Made by a program: the position numbers and the translations under genes | Notes under the pieces: model-generated | Told to the model about the DNA's origin: nothing | The model's database searches: none | The model's input: the letters and a program-made list of their open reading frames with translations, nothing else | Shown: positions 41,561 to 49,375 of the stretch, one piece after another | Layout of the letters: every line of letters starts with the position of its first letter | How positions within the stretch are numbered: the first letter of the stretch is position 1 | Origin: Nocardioides luti | Lineage (GTDB): Bacteria; Actinomycetota; Actinomycetes; Propionibacteriales; Nocardioidaceae | NCBI RefSeq assembly: GCF_014212315.1 | Contig: NZ_JACKXE010000001.1 | Coordinates: 3,596,001 to 3,660,000 of the forward strand | DNA length: 64,000 nucleotides | Direction: 5' to 3'

Positions 41561-43150
41561 GTGAGCGACCTCTTCCGCCATGCGGGCACCCTGCGGGCGG
41601 ACTACGACGCCGTCGACTGGTCAGCGACCACGCTCGGCCCCGTGGACGGGTGGGCCCCCGAGCTCCGCTCCGCGGTCGACCTCATGCTCAACTCGCGCTT
41701 CCCGATCACGCTGCTGTGGGGGCGTGACCTGGTCCTGGTCTACAACGAGGCCTACACCGAGCTGATCGGTGACAAGCACCCCGCCGCCCTCGGCGCCCGC
41801 ACCGAGGACGTCTTCCCCGAGGCCTGGGACGTCATCGGCCCGATGCTGCACGGCGTGCTGGACGGTGAGGGCCCGACCTGGGTCGAGAGCGCGCCGCTGC
41901 CGCTGGAGCGCAAGGGCTTCCTGGAGGAGTGCTTCTTCACCTTCGCCTACTCCCCGGTCCACGACGCCTCCGGCGCGGTGACCGGCATCATCGACATCTC
42001 GACGGAGACCACCAGCCAGGTGATCGTCGCGCGCCGGCTCCAGCTGCTCACCCGCCTGGCCGCCGAGCTCGCCGCGGTCGAGCACGTCGACGACGTCCCG
42101 CGCCGGGCGGTCGAGGTGCTGCGCAGCGTCCCGGACGACCTCCCGGCCGTCGACGTCCGGCTGCGCGGCCTGCCCCTCGCGAGCACCGGGCTCCCGCTGC
42201 GGCCCCGCCACGGGCTGTCGATCTCCGACACCCTGGTCGAGGAGACGGAGGAGGGCCGGATCGCCTGGGTGCCCCTGACGCCCAGCGAGCCCGTCGTCGG
42301 CCGGTCCCTCCTCGTGGCGCGCCTGAGCGACCGGCTCGCCCCCGACCAGGGCTACCTCGACTTCCTCGTGCTCGTCGCCGCCAGCATCACCCAGGCCATG
42401 GACCGGGTGGCCGCCCGCGAGGCCGAACGCACCCTGTCCGAGGCCCTGCAGCGCAGCCTGCTCACGCAGCCGCCCGGCGCCGGGGACCTCGTCGTCGCCG
42501 TGCGCTACCAGCCGGCGGCCGAGTTGGCCCAGGTCGGCGGGGACTGGTACGACGCCTTCCTGCTGCCCGACGGCTCGCTCACCATGGTGGTCGGCGACGT
42601 GGCCGGCCACGACCAGGACGCGGCCGCCTCGATGGGGCAGCTGCGCAACCTCGTCCGCGGCGTGGCCTACAGCCTCCAGGAGACGCCCTCGCGGGTGCTC
42701 TCCGGGCTCGACCACGCCATGGACGGGCTCGCCGTCGACGTCGTCGCGACCGCCGTGCTGGCCCAGCTGGCCCCGGCCGTCGCCGGGCAGGACGGCCTCA
42801 CGCTCAGCTGGTCCAACGCCGGCCACCCGCCGCCGGTGCTGCTGGCCGCCGACGGGTCCGCCCGGCTGCTCGAGACGACGCCCGACCTCCTGCTCGGGCT
42901 GCAGGCCGACACCAGCCGCTCCGACCACACGCTCGCGCTGGCCCCGGGCGACTCGCTGGTGATCTACACCGACGGACTCGTCGAGCGCCGCGGCGTACCC
43001 CTCCAGGAGAGCCTGGACTGGCTGCTCGGCGTCCTCGAGGGGCGCCAGTCGCTGCCGCCCGAGGAGCTCTGCAACCACCTGCTCGGCCAGCTCGACGGCC
43101 GCGGCGAGGACGACGTCGCCCTGCTCGTGGTCCGCTCCGCCGCCGCCTGA
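41561..43150 (+). CDS. PAS-GAF-SpoIIE/PP2C serine phosphatase
   Basis: The 529-residue protein has a PAS-like N-terminus (FPITLLWGRDLVLVYNEAY near residue 47), a middle GAF-like part, and a PP2C-type domain from about 320. GGDWYDAFLLPDG, VVGDVAGHD, YTDGLVERRG and DDVALLVV contain its metal-binding Asp residues. Such phosphatases act on anti-anti-sigma factors and adjust sigma-factor release under stress. No cognate anti-sigma gene is near. A TATGTT box at 41549-41554 lies 6 nt before the GTG, suggesting a leaderless message. Confidence 0.88.
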   Translation: MSDLFRHAGTLRADYDAVDWSATTLGPVDGWAPELRSAVDLMLNSRFPITLLWGRDLVLVYNEAYTELIGDKHPAALGARTEDVFPEAWDVIGPMLHGVLDGEGPTWVESAPLPLERKGFLEECFFTFAYSPVHDASGAVTGIIDISTETTSQVIVARRLQLLTRLAAELAAVEHVDDVPRRAVEVLRSVPDDLPAVDVRLRGLPLASTGLPLRPRHGLSISDTLVEETEEGRIAWVPLTPSEPVVGRSLLVARLSDRLAPDQGYLDFLVLVAASITQAMDRVAAREAERTLSEALQRSLLTQPPGAGDLVVAVRYQPAAELAQVGGDWYDAFLLPDGSLTMVVGDVAGHDQDAAASMGQLRNLVRGVAYSLQETPSRVLSGLDHAMDGLAVDVVATAVLAQLAPAVAGQDGLTLSWSNAGHPPPVLLAADGSARLLETTPDLLLGLQADTSRSDHTLALAPGDSLVIYTDGLVERRGVPLQESLDWLLGVLEGRQSLPPEELCNHLLGQLDGRGEDDVALLVVRSAAA

Positions 43151-43163
43151 CAGGTCCCGTCGC

Positions 43164-43259
43164 GTCTCCACAGGGGGACCGCTGTCCTGTTGAGAAAGCG
43201 GCGTCTCCTGTGGAGGGACGACGGTGTTCTGTGGAGAGCGGACCCACTTCCGGTGGAAC
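43164..43259. repeat. 21-bp-period degenerate repeat array
   Basis: Motifs like CCTGTGGAG(A/G) start at 43186 (CCTGTTGAGA), 43207 (CCTGTGGAGG), 43228 (TCTGTGGAGA) and 43250 (CCGGTGGAAC). The reverse form TCTCCACAGG starts at 43165. Steps are 21, 21, 21 and 22 bp, that is, two helical turns, so all motifs face one side of the DNA. It lies 14 bp past the phosphatase stop. Confidence 0.6.
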
Positions 43260-43463
43260 CAGGGGAATGTTCCGCGAAACCCTTGCGCGGGCCCGTCGCA
43301 TCGACGTAGAACTTCTCCCACGCAGTCCCTCCGGGGAGTGCGGGACAGCTCGGAGACGAGGGTCCGTACGGCGGGGCAACCCGCCGCGGCAGCAGGGTGA
43401 CGAGGCTGCCGGGGCCGGAGTGGAGGAGCAGTCGATCGGGAGCGTCACCGGACCGGTCAACCT

Positions 43464-43500
43464 GAGGGGCCCTTGCGACTCATACTCGCGAGGGCCCCTC
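43464..43500. terminator. Strong terminator hairpin
   Basis: Arms of 15 nt (43464-43478 and 43486-43500; GAGGGGCCC with GGGCCCCTC) pair with one wobble around a 7-nt loop. It lies about 310 bp past the phosphatase stop and 78 bp before the acyltransferase start. Confidence 0.75.
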
Positions 43501-43577
43501 GCCCATTTCCCCGGGGCGCTGGACCCACGCGTCGGGCGCTGCTCCCGCTCGCCGTCGGGATCGGGGAGACTGGTCCG

Positions 43578-44252
43578 GTGTCCGTGATGTACGCAGTCGT
43601 CCACTCCGTCGTGGCGCCGTTGGCCCGGGCCGTCTGGCGCCCGGACGTGACGGGCCTGGAGCACGTACCCGCGACCGGCGGGGTGATCCTCGCCAGCAAC
43701 CACCTCTCGTTCGCCGACTCGGTGGTGATCCCGTGCGTCGTCCCGCGGCGGGTGGCCTTCCTGGCGAAGTCGGACTACTTCACCGGCAGCGGCGTCAAGG
43801 GCGCCCTCACCCGGGCGTGGTTCGAGGGCATCGGCATGCTCCCCGTGGACCGCGACGACAGCAAGGCGGCGATCGCGTCCCTCGACACCGCGCTGCAGGT
43901 CCTCGGCCGGGGCGAGGCGTTCGGCATCTACCCCGAGGGCACCCGCTCGCGTGACGGGCGGCTCTACCGCGGCCGCACCGGCGTCGCCCACCTGGCGCTG
44001 ACGGCAGGCGTCCCCGTCGTACCCGTCGGGCTGCGGGGCACCGAGAAGCTCCAGCCGGTCGGCTCGAGCCGGCCCCGGATCGTGCCGGTCTCCGTGGCGT
44101 TCGGTCCGCCGATCCAGGTCGCCGGCCGCTTCGAGGGCGTCCCGCTCGGCCGGGCCCGCCGCGAGGTCACCGACGAGATCATGACCGCCATCCAGGCCCT
44201 CTCCGGCCAGCCCGAGGCCGGCATCTACAACGAGCGCGCCCCCGACGCCTGA
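43578..44252 (+). CDS. 1-acylglycerol-3-phosphate acyltransferase family
   Basis: A 224-residue PlsC-type acyltransferase. NHLSFADS carries the HX4D catalytic pair, GIGMLPVDRDD the second block, and IYPEGTRSRDG the phosphate-binding third block; VPVVPVGLRG is the fourth. It transfers an acyl chain to lysophosphatidate or a related lipid at the membrane. The GTG at 43578 has GGGGAG 9 nt upstream; an ATG 9 nt later would also work. It lies alone behind a strong terminator. Confidence 0.85.
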   Translation: MSVMYAVVHSVVAPLARAVWRPDVTGLEHVPATGGVILASNHLSFADSVVIPCVVPRRVAFLAKSDYFTGSGVKGALTRAWFEGIGMLPVDRDDSKAAIASLDTALQVLGRGEAFGIYPEGTRSRDGRLYRGRTGVAHLALTAGVPVVPVGLRGTEKLQPVGSSRPRIVPVSVAFGPPIQVAGRFEGVPLGRARREVTDEIMTAIQALSGQPEAGIYNERAPDA

Positions 44253-44346
44253 TCGCCGAGTCGGCGCATCTGCACACGCACGGTGTCGAGTCGGCGCGTC
44301 TGCCGATGCCGACACGCGGGCAGGCGGCCGACCCGCTGGCAGAGAT

Positions 44347-44373
44347 TGCCGACAAACCGGGGTTCCGTCGGCA
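44347..44373. promoter_or_regulatory. Nested palindrome upstream of the hydantoinase genes
   Basis: TGCCGAC (44347-44353) and GTCGGCA (44367-44373) are inverted around AACC-GG-GGTT (44355-44364). The 161-bp gap also has two direct copies of CGAGTCGGCGC-TCTGC starting at 44257 and 44288. The arrangement fits a dimeric regulator site about 45-70 bp before the hydantoinase start. Confidence 0.5.
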
Positions 44374-44419
44374 GATCGTGCCGTGGCTCGCGGGTCGGCG
44401 TACCGCTTGAATCGTGGTC

Positions 44420-46576
44420 ATGGCTCGCAGCATCCGCATCGGCATCGACACCGGCGGCACCTTCACGGACGTGGTCGCCTTCGACGAGGAGTCCGGGCGG
44501 CTGGTGACCACCAAGACGCCCTCGACGCCGGCCGATCCCGCGGACGGGTTCATGGCCGGCATCGACAAGGTGCTGGGCCTGCTCGGCCTCCCCGAGGGCG
44601 ACGGCGACGCGATCGCGGCGGTCAGCCACGGCACCACCGTCGCGACCAACCAGCTCCTCGAGGGCAAGGTCGACCGGCTCGGGTTCGTGACGACGACCGG
44701 CTACGAGGCGATGCTCGAGATCGCCCGGCAGTCGGTCCCGGACGGCTACGGCAACTCCTACTTCTGGGTGAAGCCCGACCGGATCGTGCCGCGGCACCTG
44801 GTCAAGGGCGTCGAGGGTCGGCTCGACTTCTCCGGCGCTGAGGTCCGCCCGTTCGACGAGGAGGGCGCCCGCGCGGTCGCCCGCTGGTTCCGCGACCAGG
44901 GCATCTCGACGCTGGGCGTGTGCTTCCTGCATGCCTACGCCAACCCCGAGCACGAGGAGCGGATGCGCGCGGTGCTCGCCGAGGAGCACCCCGACGCCGT
45001 GGTGTCGCTGTCGAGCGAGGTGCTCCGCGAGTACCGCGAGTACGAACGCGCCATGACCACGCTCGTCGACGCCGCCGTGAAGCCGCGCCTGTCGGCGTAC
45101 GTCACGAACATCAAGGACCGGCTGGCGGCGTACGCCGGGGAGCGCCGGGTGCCGTTCTACGTGATGAAGTCCAACGGCGGGGTCCTGTCGGCCGACGAGG
45201 TCGTGCACCAGCCGATCACCACCGTGCTGTCCGGCCCCGCGGCCGGCGCGCTCGGTGCCGCGCTGATCGCCCAGGTCGCCGGCTTCGACCGCGTCCTGAC
45301 CAGCGACGGCGGGGGCACCTCGACCGACGTTTCCGTCGTGATCGGCGGCGAGCCCACGCTGACGACCGAGGGCTCGGTCGGCGCCTTCCCGTCGAAGATC
45401 CCGATGATCGACGTCGTGACGGTCGGTGCCGGCGGCGGCTCGATCGCCTGGCTCTCGCCCGAGGGCACGCTCAAGGTGGGGCCGCAGTCGGCGGGCGCCG
45501 ACCCGGGTCCGCTCTGCTACGGCAAGGGCGGCACCGAGGTGACCATCACCGACGCGCACGTCGTGCTCGGCCGGATCCCCCCGCACCTGCTCGGCGGCGA
45601 GATCCCGCTCGACGTCGACGCCGCCCGCGCCGGCATCGAGGCGCTCGCGAAGGAGCTCGGGCTGACCCCGGAGGCGTGCGCCACGGGGGTCCTCGAGATC
45701 TCCGCGTGGAACCAGGCCAACGCGCTGCGCCAGGTCACCGTCAAGCGCGGCCTCGACGTCCGCGACTTCACGCTCACGACGTTCGGCGGGTCCGGCTCGC
45801 TGCTGCTGTGCCGGCTCATGGACGTGCTCGGCATCCCCACCGTCCTGGTCCCGCCCAACCCCGGCAACGTGTCGGCGTTCGGCCTGCTCACCGTCGACGT
45901 GAAGAACGACTACGTCCAGACGCACGTCGCGCTCGCGGACGCCCTCGACCCGGCGGACGTGGCCGGACGGTACGACGCCCTCGCGGCCCAGGCGCGCGAC
46001 GCCCTCGTCAAGGAGGGGTTCGCCGCGGAGCAGCACCAGTTCGTGCGGACGGCCGACCTGCGCTACTTCGGCCAGGCCTACGAGGTCCGCGTGCCCGTCC
46101 CCGACGGCCCGATGGACCAGGGCACGCTCGAGACCGTGGCCGGGCACTTCCACGCGGCCCACACCGGGCTCTACGGCTACGACTTCGCCGGCGACCCCAG
46201 CCAGCAGGTCGAGTGGGTGAACCTGCGCGTCTCCGGGATCGGGCCGATCCAGCGGCCGGAGATCCAGCGGCACGAGATCCAGCAGCAGGAGCCAGGTGGT
46301 TTCGAGACAGGCGCCAGGGCGCCTTCCTCAACCACCGGTGGGGCCCCGACCCGGCCGGTCTGCTTCGACGCCGCCGAGGGGTACGTCGCCACGCCGCTGC
46401 ACCAGCGCAGCGACCTGCGTCCGGGCGTCACCATCGAGGGGCCGGCGGTGATCGAGGAGTTCGGCTCGACGGTCCCGCTGCACCCGGGCTTCACGGCCCG
46501 CGTCGACGAGTACCTCAACATCATCGTGACCCGCGCCGCCGCGCCGAGCACCGAGCAGAGCCAGGAGCAGAGCTGA
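44420..46576 (+). CDS. Hydantoinase/oxoprolinase family subunit A
   Basis: The 718-residue subunit starts IRIGIDTGGTFTDVVAFDEE, the ATP-binding DTGGTFTD motif of the ATP-dependent hydantoinase/5-oxoprolinase/acetophenone carboxylase family; SHGTTVATNQLLEGK, SDGGGTSTDVSV and GAGGGSIAW follow. Together with subunit B it uses ATP to open or carboxylate a small cyclic amide or ketone. The substrate is unknown; a hydantoin or pyrimidinone would suit the neighbourhood. About 14 residues near 626-639 (GGFETGARAPSSTT) come from a palindromic element inserted in frame. A GTG lies 6 nt before the chosen ATG. Confidence 0.88.
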   Translation: MARSIRIGIDTGGTFTDVVAFDEESGRLVTTKTPSTPADPADGFMAGIDKVLGLLGLPEGDGDAIAAVSHGTTVATNQLLEGKVDRLGFVTTTGYEAMLEIARQSVPDGYGNSYFWVKPDRIVPRHLVKGVEGRLDFSGAEVRPFDEEGARAVARWFRDQGISTLGVCFLHAYANPEHEERMRAVLAEEHPDAVVSLSSEVLREYREYERAMTTLVDAAVKPRLSAYVTNIKDRLAAYAGERRVPFYVMKSNGGVLSADEVVHQPITTVLSGPAAGALGAALIAQVAGFDRVLTSDGGGTSTDVSVVIGGEPTLTTEGSVGAFPSKIPMIDVVTVGAGGGSIAWLSPEGTLKVGPQSAGADPGPLCYGKGGTEVTITDAHVVLGRIPPHLLGGEIPLDVDAARAGIEALAKELGLTPEACATGVLEISAWNQANALRQVTVKRGLDVRDFTLTTFGGSGSLLLCRLMDVLGIPTVLVPPNPGNVSAFGLLTVDVKNDYVQTHVALADALDPADVAGRYDALAAQARDALVKEGFAAEQHQFVRTADLRYFGQAYEVRVPVPDGPMDQGTLETVAGHFHAAHTGLYGYDFAGDPSQQVEWVNLRVSGIGPIQRPEIQRHEIQQQEPGGFETGARAPSSTTGGAPTRPVCFDAAEGYVATPLHQRSDLRPGVTIEGPAVIEEFGSTVPLHPGFTARVDEYLNIIVTRAAAPSTEQSQEQS
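46295..46336. repeat. Palindromic element inserted in frame in subunit A
   Basis: GGTGGTTTCGAGACAGGCGCC and its inverted partner GCGCCTTCCTCAACCACC enclose 42 bp, an exact multiple of three. It belongs to the same family as 55866 and 36373, but with a different central stem. The frame of the hydantoinase gene stays open through it. Confidence 0.8.
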
Positions 46577-48558
46577 TGTGCACGAGTTCCGTCGGCGCCA
46601 CCGCGACGACCCCGGTCACGACCCCGACCGACACGACCAGCCGGCGGGCGCCCACGCAGTTCCCCTTCGGCCACCTGACCGGCGACGCCGGCGCGAGTGC
46701 CGACCCGGTGCTGGTCGAGATCGTCCAGGGCTCGCTGGCGAGCGTCGAGATGGAGGTCGAGACGGCCATCGGCCGGACCAGCCGCAGCCCGATGATCCGC
46801 GACGCGCACGACTTCCGCGCCGGCATCCACGACCGGCTGCTGCGGAAGCTGACGGGCCGCTCGTACTCCGCCCTCGTCCACCCGGTCGCCCGCGACTTCC
46901 CGATCGAGGAGATGCGCGAGGGCGACGTCTTCTTCCACAACGACGTCTACCGCTCCGAGGGCGGCATCGGGCACCTGCCCGACCTGTGCGTGACGGTGCC
47001 GGTCTTCGCCGGGCCCGAGGGCGAGCGCCGGGTCGTCGCCTTCGTGCAGGCCTTCGGCCACCACGACGACATCGGGGGAGCGGTGCCCGGCTCGATGCCG
47101 AGCCACGCGACCAGCGTCTTCGAGGAGGGCCTGATGGTCCCCCCGATCCGGCTCTGGGACGCCGGCGTCCCGAACCGCGCCGCCCTGTCGATCATGACCC
47201 GCAACTCCCGGATGCCCGAGTCGCTCGCGGCGGACCTGGACGCCGAGTGCTCGGCCTGCCTGATGGGCGCACGCCGCCTCGGCGAGCTCTTCGACCGGTA
47301 CGGCGTCGACGTGGTCGAGTCCTGCTTCGACGCGATCATCGACCGGACGACCACGACGTACCGCCGCGAGATCCTGAGCCAGATCCCGGTCGGCGAATGG
47401 GTCTGGGAGGACTACGCCGAGCACGACGGCGTCGACGAGCCGATGCTGCACACGCAGCGCATCACGCTGACCCGCACGGCCGCCGACGACCCGGACGGCG
47501 AGCGGCTGGTGCTCGACTTCGGCGGCACGTCGCCGCAGGCGAAGGGCCCGATCAACCACTGCGGCGACTACAGCGACGGCGTCTTCCTCAAGAAGTGGCT
47601 GGCGCCGATCCTGCGCAACCTCGCCGAGAGCCCGGAGCGGATGGCCGAGCTCGACGTCAACGAGGGCATCGTGCCGCTGATCGAGATGCGCTTCCCGCCG
47701 CCCGGCACGCTGCTCACCCCGGTCTTCCCGGCGCCCACCAACGCCCGCACGTTCGTGATCCTGCGGCTCCTCGGCGTGCTGGCCGGCGTGGTCGCCAAGG
47801 CGGTCGACGGCCGGATGCCGGCCGACCAGGAGACGATCCGCTACACCGGCGTGTACGGCGACGACCTCGACGGCCGGCCGTACCTCATGCGCGAGGTGCT
47901 CGGCGGCGGCTCCGGCGGCCGCTACTACGCCGACGGCGAGGACACCATCCACGTGGTGCCCGACTCGCGGAACCTCCCGTCGGAGTTCACCGAGGCGCGC
48001 TTCCCGTTCCGCGTCGAGTCGCTCGGCCTGGCCATGGACTCCGGCGGCGCCGGGAAGTTCCGCGGCGGGCTGGGATACGAGAAGCAGATCCGGATGCTGA
48101 AGGACGCCCACTTCATGTCGATCGCGGACCGCTCGATCCTGGCCTGCTGGGGCGTCAAGGGCGGCCTGGCCGGCCAGCCGTTCGAGGTCACCATCGACCC
48201 CGGCGGCCCGGCCGAGCGGCAGGTCGACGCGCTCGCCGACGACGAGCCGCTCAAGGCCGGCGAGCTGATCCGGATCCGCACCACCGGGGGCGGCGGCTGG
48301 GGCTCGCCGCTGGAGCGCGACCCGTCGCTCGTCGTGCGTGACGTGGTCTGGCGCAAGGTGTCGCCCGAGGCCGCGCTCACGGCGTACGGCGTGGTGCTGA
48401 CCGGCTCGCTCGACGACGACAGCCTCGGCTTCGACGAGGCCGCGACTAATGCCGAGCGGGCCGGGCGACCGGCCGCGAGCGAGGCGTTCTTCGACCGGGG
48501 ACCGGGCTACGCCCGGCTCGCCGGGGGCGCGGCGTTCGCCGACGTCGACCTGGTCTGA
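46576..48558 (+). CDS. Hydantoinase/oxoprolinase family subunit B
   Basis: The 660-residue partner of subunit A. SPMIRDAHDFRAGIHD, GDVFFHNDVYRSEGGIGHLPD, FGHHDDIGG and GGAGKFRGGLGYEKQIRM are the conserved blocks; the His/Asp clusters probably bind metal. Its ATG shares one base with the stop of subunit A (TGATG), so the two are made together. The first 30 residues are Thr-rich and not conserved. Confidence 0.9.
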   Translation: MCTSSVGATATTPVTTPTDTTSRRAPTQFPFGHLTGDAGASADPVLVEIVQGSLASVEMEVETAIGRTSRSPMIRDAHDFRAGIHDRLLRKLTGRSYSALVHPVARDFPIEEMREGDVFFHNDVYRSEGGIGHLPDLCVTVPVFAGPEGERRVVAFVQAFGHHDDIGGAVPGSMPSHATSVFEEGLMVPPIRLWDAGVPNRAALSIMTRNSRMPESLAADLDAECSACLMGARRLGELFDRYGVDVVESCFDAIIDRTTTTYRREILSQIPVGEWVWEDYAEHDGVDEPMLHTQRITLTRTAADDPDGERLVLDFGGTSPQAKGPINHCGDYSDGVFLKKWLAPILRNLAESPERMAELDVNEGIVPLIEMRFPPPGTLLTPVFPAPTNARTFVILRLLGVLAGVVAKAVDGRMPADQETIRYTGVYGDDLDGRPYLMREVLGGGSGGRYYADGEDTIHVVPDSRNLPSEFTEARFPFRVESLGLAMDSGGAGKFRGGLGYEKQIRMLKDAHFMSIADRSILACWGVKGGLAGQPFEVTIDPGGPAERQVDALADDEPLKAGELIRIRTTGGGGWGSPLERDPSLVVRDVVWRKVSPEAALTAYGVVLTGSLDDDSLGFDEAATNAERAGRPAASEAFFDRGPGYARLAGGAAFADVDLV

Positions 48559-48572
48559 GGCCCCGCTGGTGA

Positions 48573-48635
48573 TGCGGTTTGGTCACCAACCGCACGATGA
48601 GGGGGCCGCGACCTGCGGTTGGTGACCAATCCGCA
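48573..48635. repeat. Pair of 22-bp palindromic units in inverted orientation
   Basis: A 22-bp unit at 48573-48594 is repeated as its reverse complement at 48614-48635 with one change. Each unit is itself near-palindromic around TGGTCACCA or TGGTGACCA. It fills the gap between hydantoinase subunit B and the NAD(P)-binding gene; it can form a long hairpin (terminator) or two operator sites. Confidence 0.75.
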
Positions 48636-48654
48636 ACCCCGAGGAGCCGTCAGG

Positions 48655-49350
48655 ATGAGCGCGACCAGGACCGTCGGCATCGTCGGGGGCCACGGGAAGA
48701 CCGGTCGCGCGGTGGCGGCGGCGCTCGCGGAGCGGGGTGCCGGCGTGGTCGTCACCGGCCGCGCGGAGTGGGACGACCTCGCCGAGGCGCTGGCGGGCCG
48801 CGAGGCGGCGTACGTCGTCACGCCGAACCTCCACGACGACGAGCCCGGCTACGTCCAGCACGCGCTGGACGCGGCGGGGGCGGCCGGGGTGGGGCGCGTG
48901 GTCTACCACTCGGTGGCCTCGCCGCACGTCCCAGCGATGCCGCACCACCTCGACAAGGCGGAGGCCGAGGACCTGGTCCGCACCTCGGGGCTGGCGTGGA
49001 CGATCCTGCAGCCCGGCGCCTACCTGCAGAACCTCGACCTCACCCGGACCGTCCGGCTGCCCTACCGCGCGGACGCGCCGTTCGGCTTCCTCGACCTTGC
49101 CGACCTCGGGGCGGCCGCCGCCACCGTGCTGCTGGACGACGGCCACACGGGGGCGACGTACGAGCTCGCCAGCCGGCAGGCGACCGTCGCCGACCTCGCC
49201 GCGGAGGCCGGGGTCGAGGTCGTCGTCGAGCGGCCGACCGGGCTCCCGGTCGACCGCGAGGACGCGGTGCTGCGGGCGATGTTCGCCCACTACGACGACC
49301 ACGGGCTGCTCGCCGGCACCCGGGTGCTGGACGCGTTGCTCGGGCGCTGA
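48655..49350 (+). CDS. NmrA-like NAD(P)-binding protein
   Basis: A 231-residue atypical SDR. VGIVGGHGKTGRAVAAALAE is the dinucleotide loop; VVYHSVASPHVPAMPHHLDK and WTILQPGAYLQNL resemble the NmrA/isoflavone-reductase-like group, which lacks the Tyr-x3-Lys pair. It may sense the NADP state or reduce a small molecule. The ATG has GAGGAG 8 nt upstream. No link to the hydantoinase genes is evident apart from position. Confidence 0.8.
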   Translation: MSATRTVGIVGGHGKTGRAVAAALAERGAGVVVTGRAEWDDLAEALAGREAAYVVTPNLHDDEPGYVQHALDAAGAAGVGRVVYHSVASPHVPAMPHHLDKAEAEDLVRTSGLAWTILQPGAYLQNLDLTRTVRLPYRADAPFGFLDLADLGAAAATVLLDDGHTGATYELASRQATVADLAAEAGVEVVVERPTGLPVDREDAVLRAMFAHYDDHGLLAGTRVLDALLGR

Positions 49351-49375
49351 CCGAGCAGCCCGCGACCGCGCAGCC

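Larger units (their letters stand above)
43151..43577. other. 427-bp gap with a 21-bp-period array and a terminator
   Basis: No gene is supported here; long open frames exist on both strands but have no family-like content. The left part (43164-43259) holds the 21-bp-period repeat. The middle (43260-43460) shows no structure beyond GGAA-TG-TTCC at 43264-43273. The right part holds a strong hairpin at 43464-43500 and the start region of the acyltransferase gene. A small RNA between array and hairpin is possible but unsupported. Confidence 0.5.

Noticed and set aside
43260..43463. A small RNA gene between the 21-bp array and the hairpin
   Set aside because: There is a terminator but no convincing promoter or known RNA motif; RNA data would be needed.
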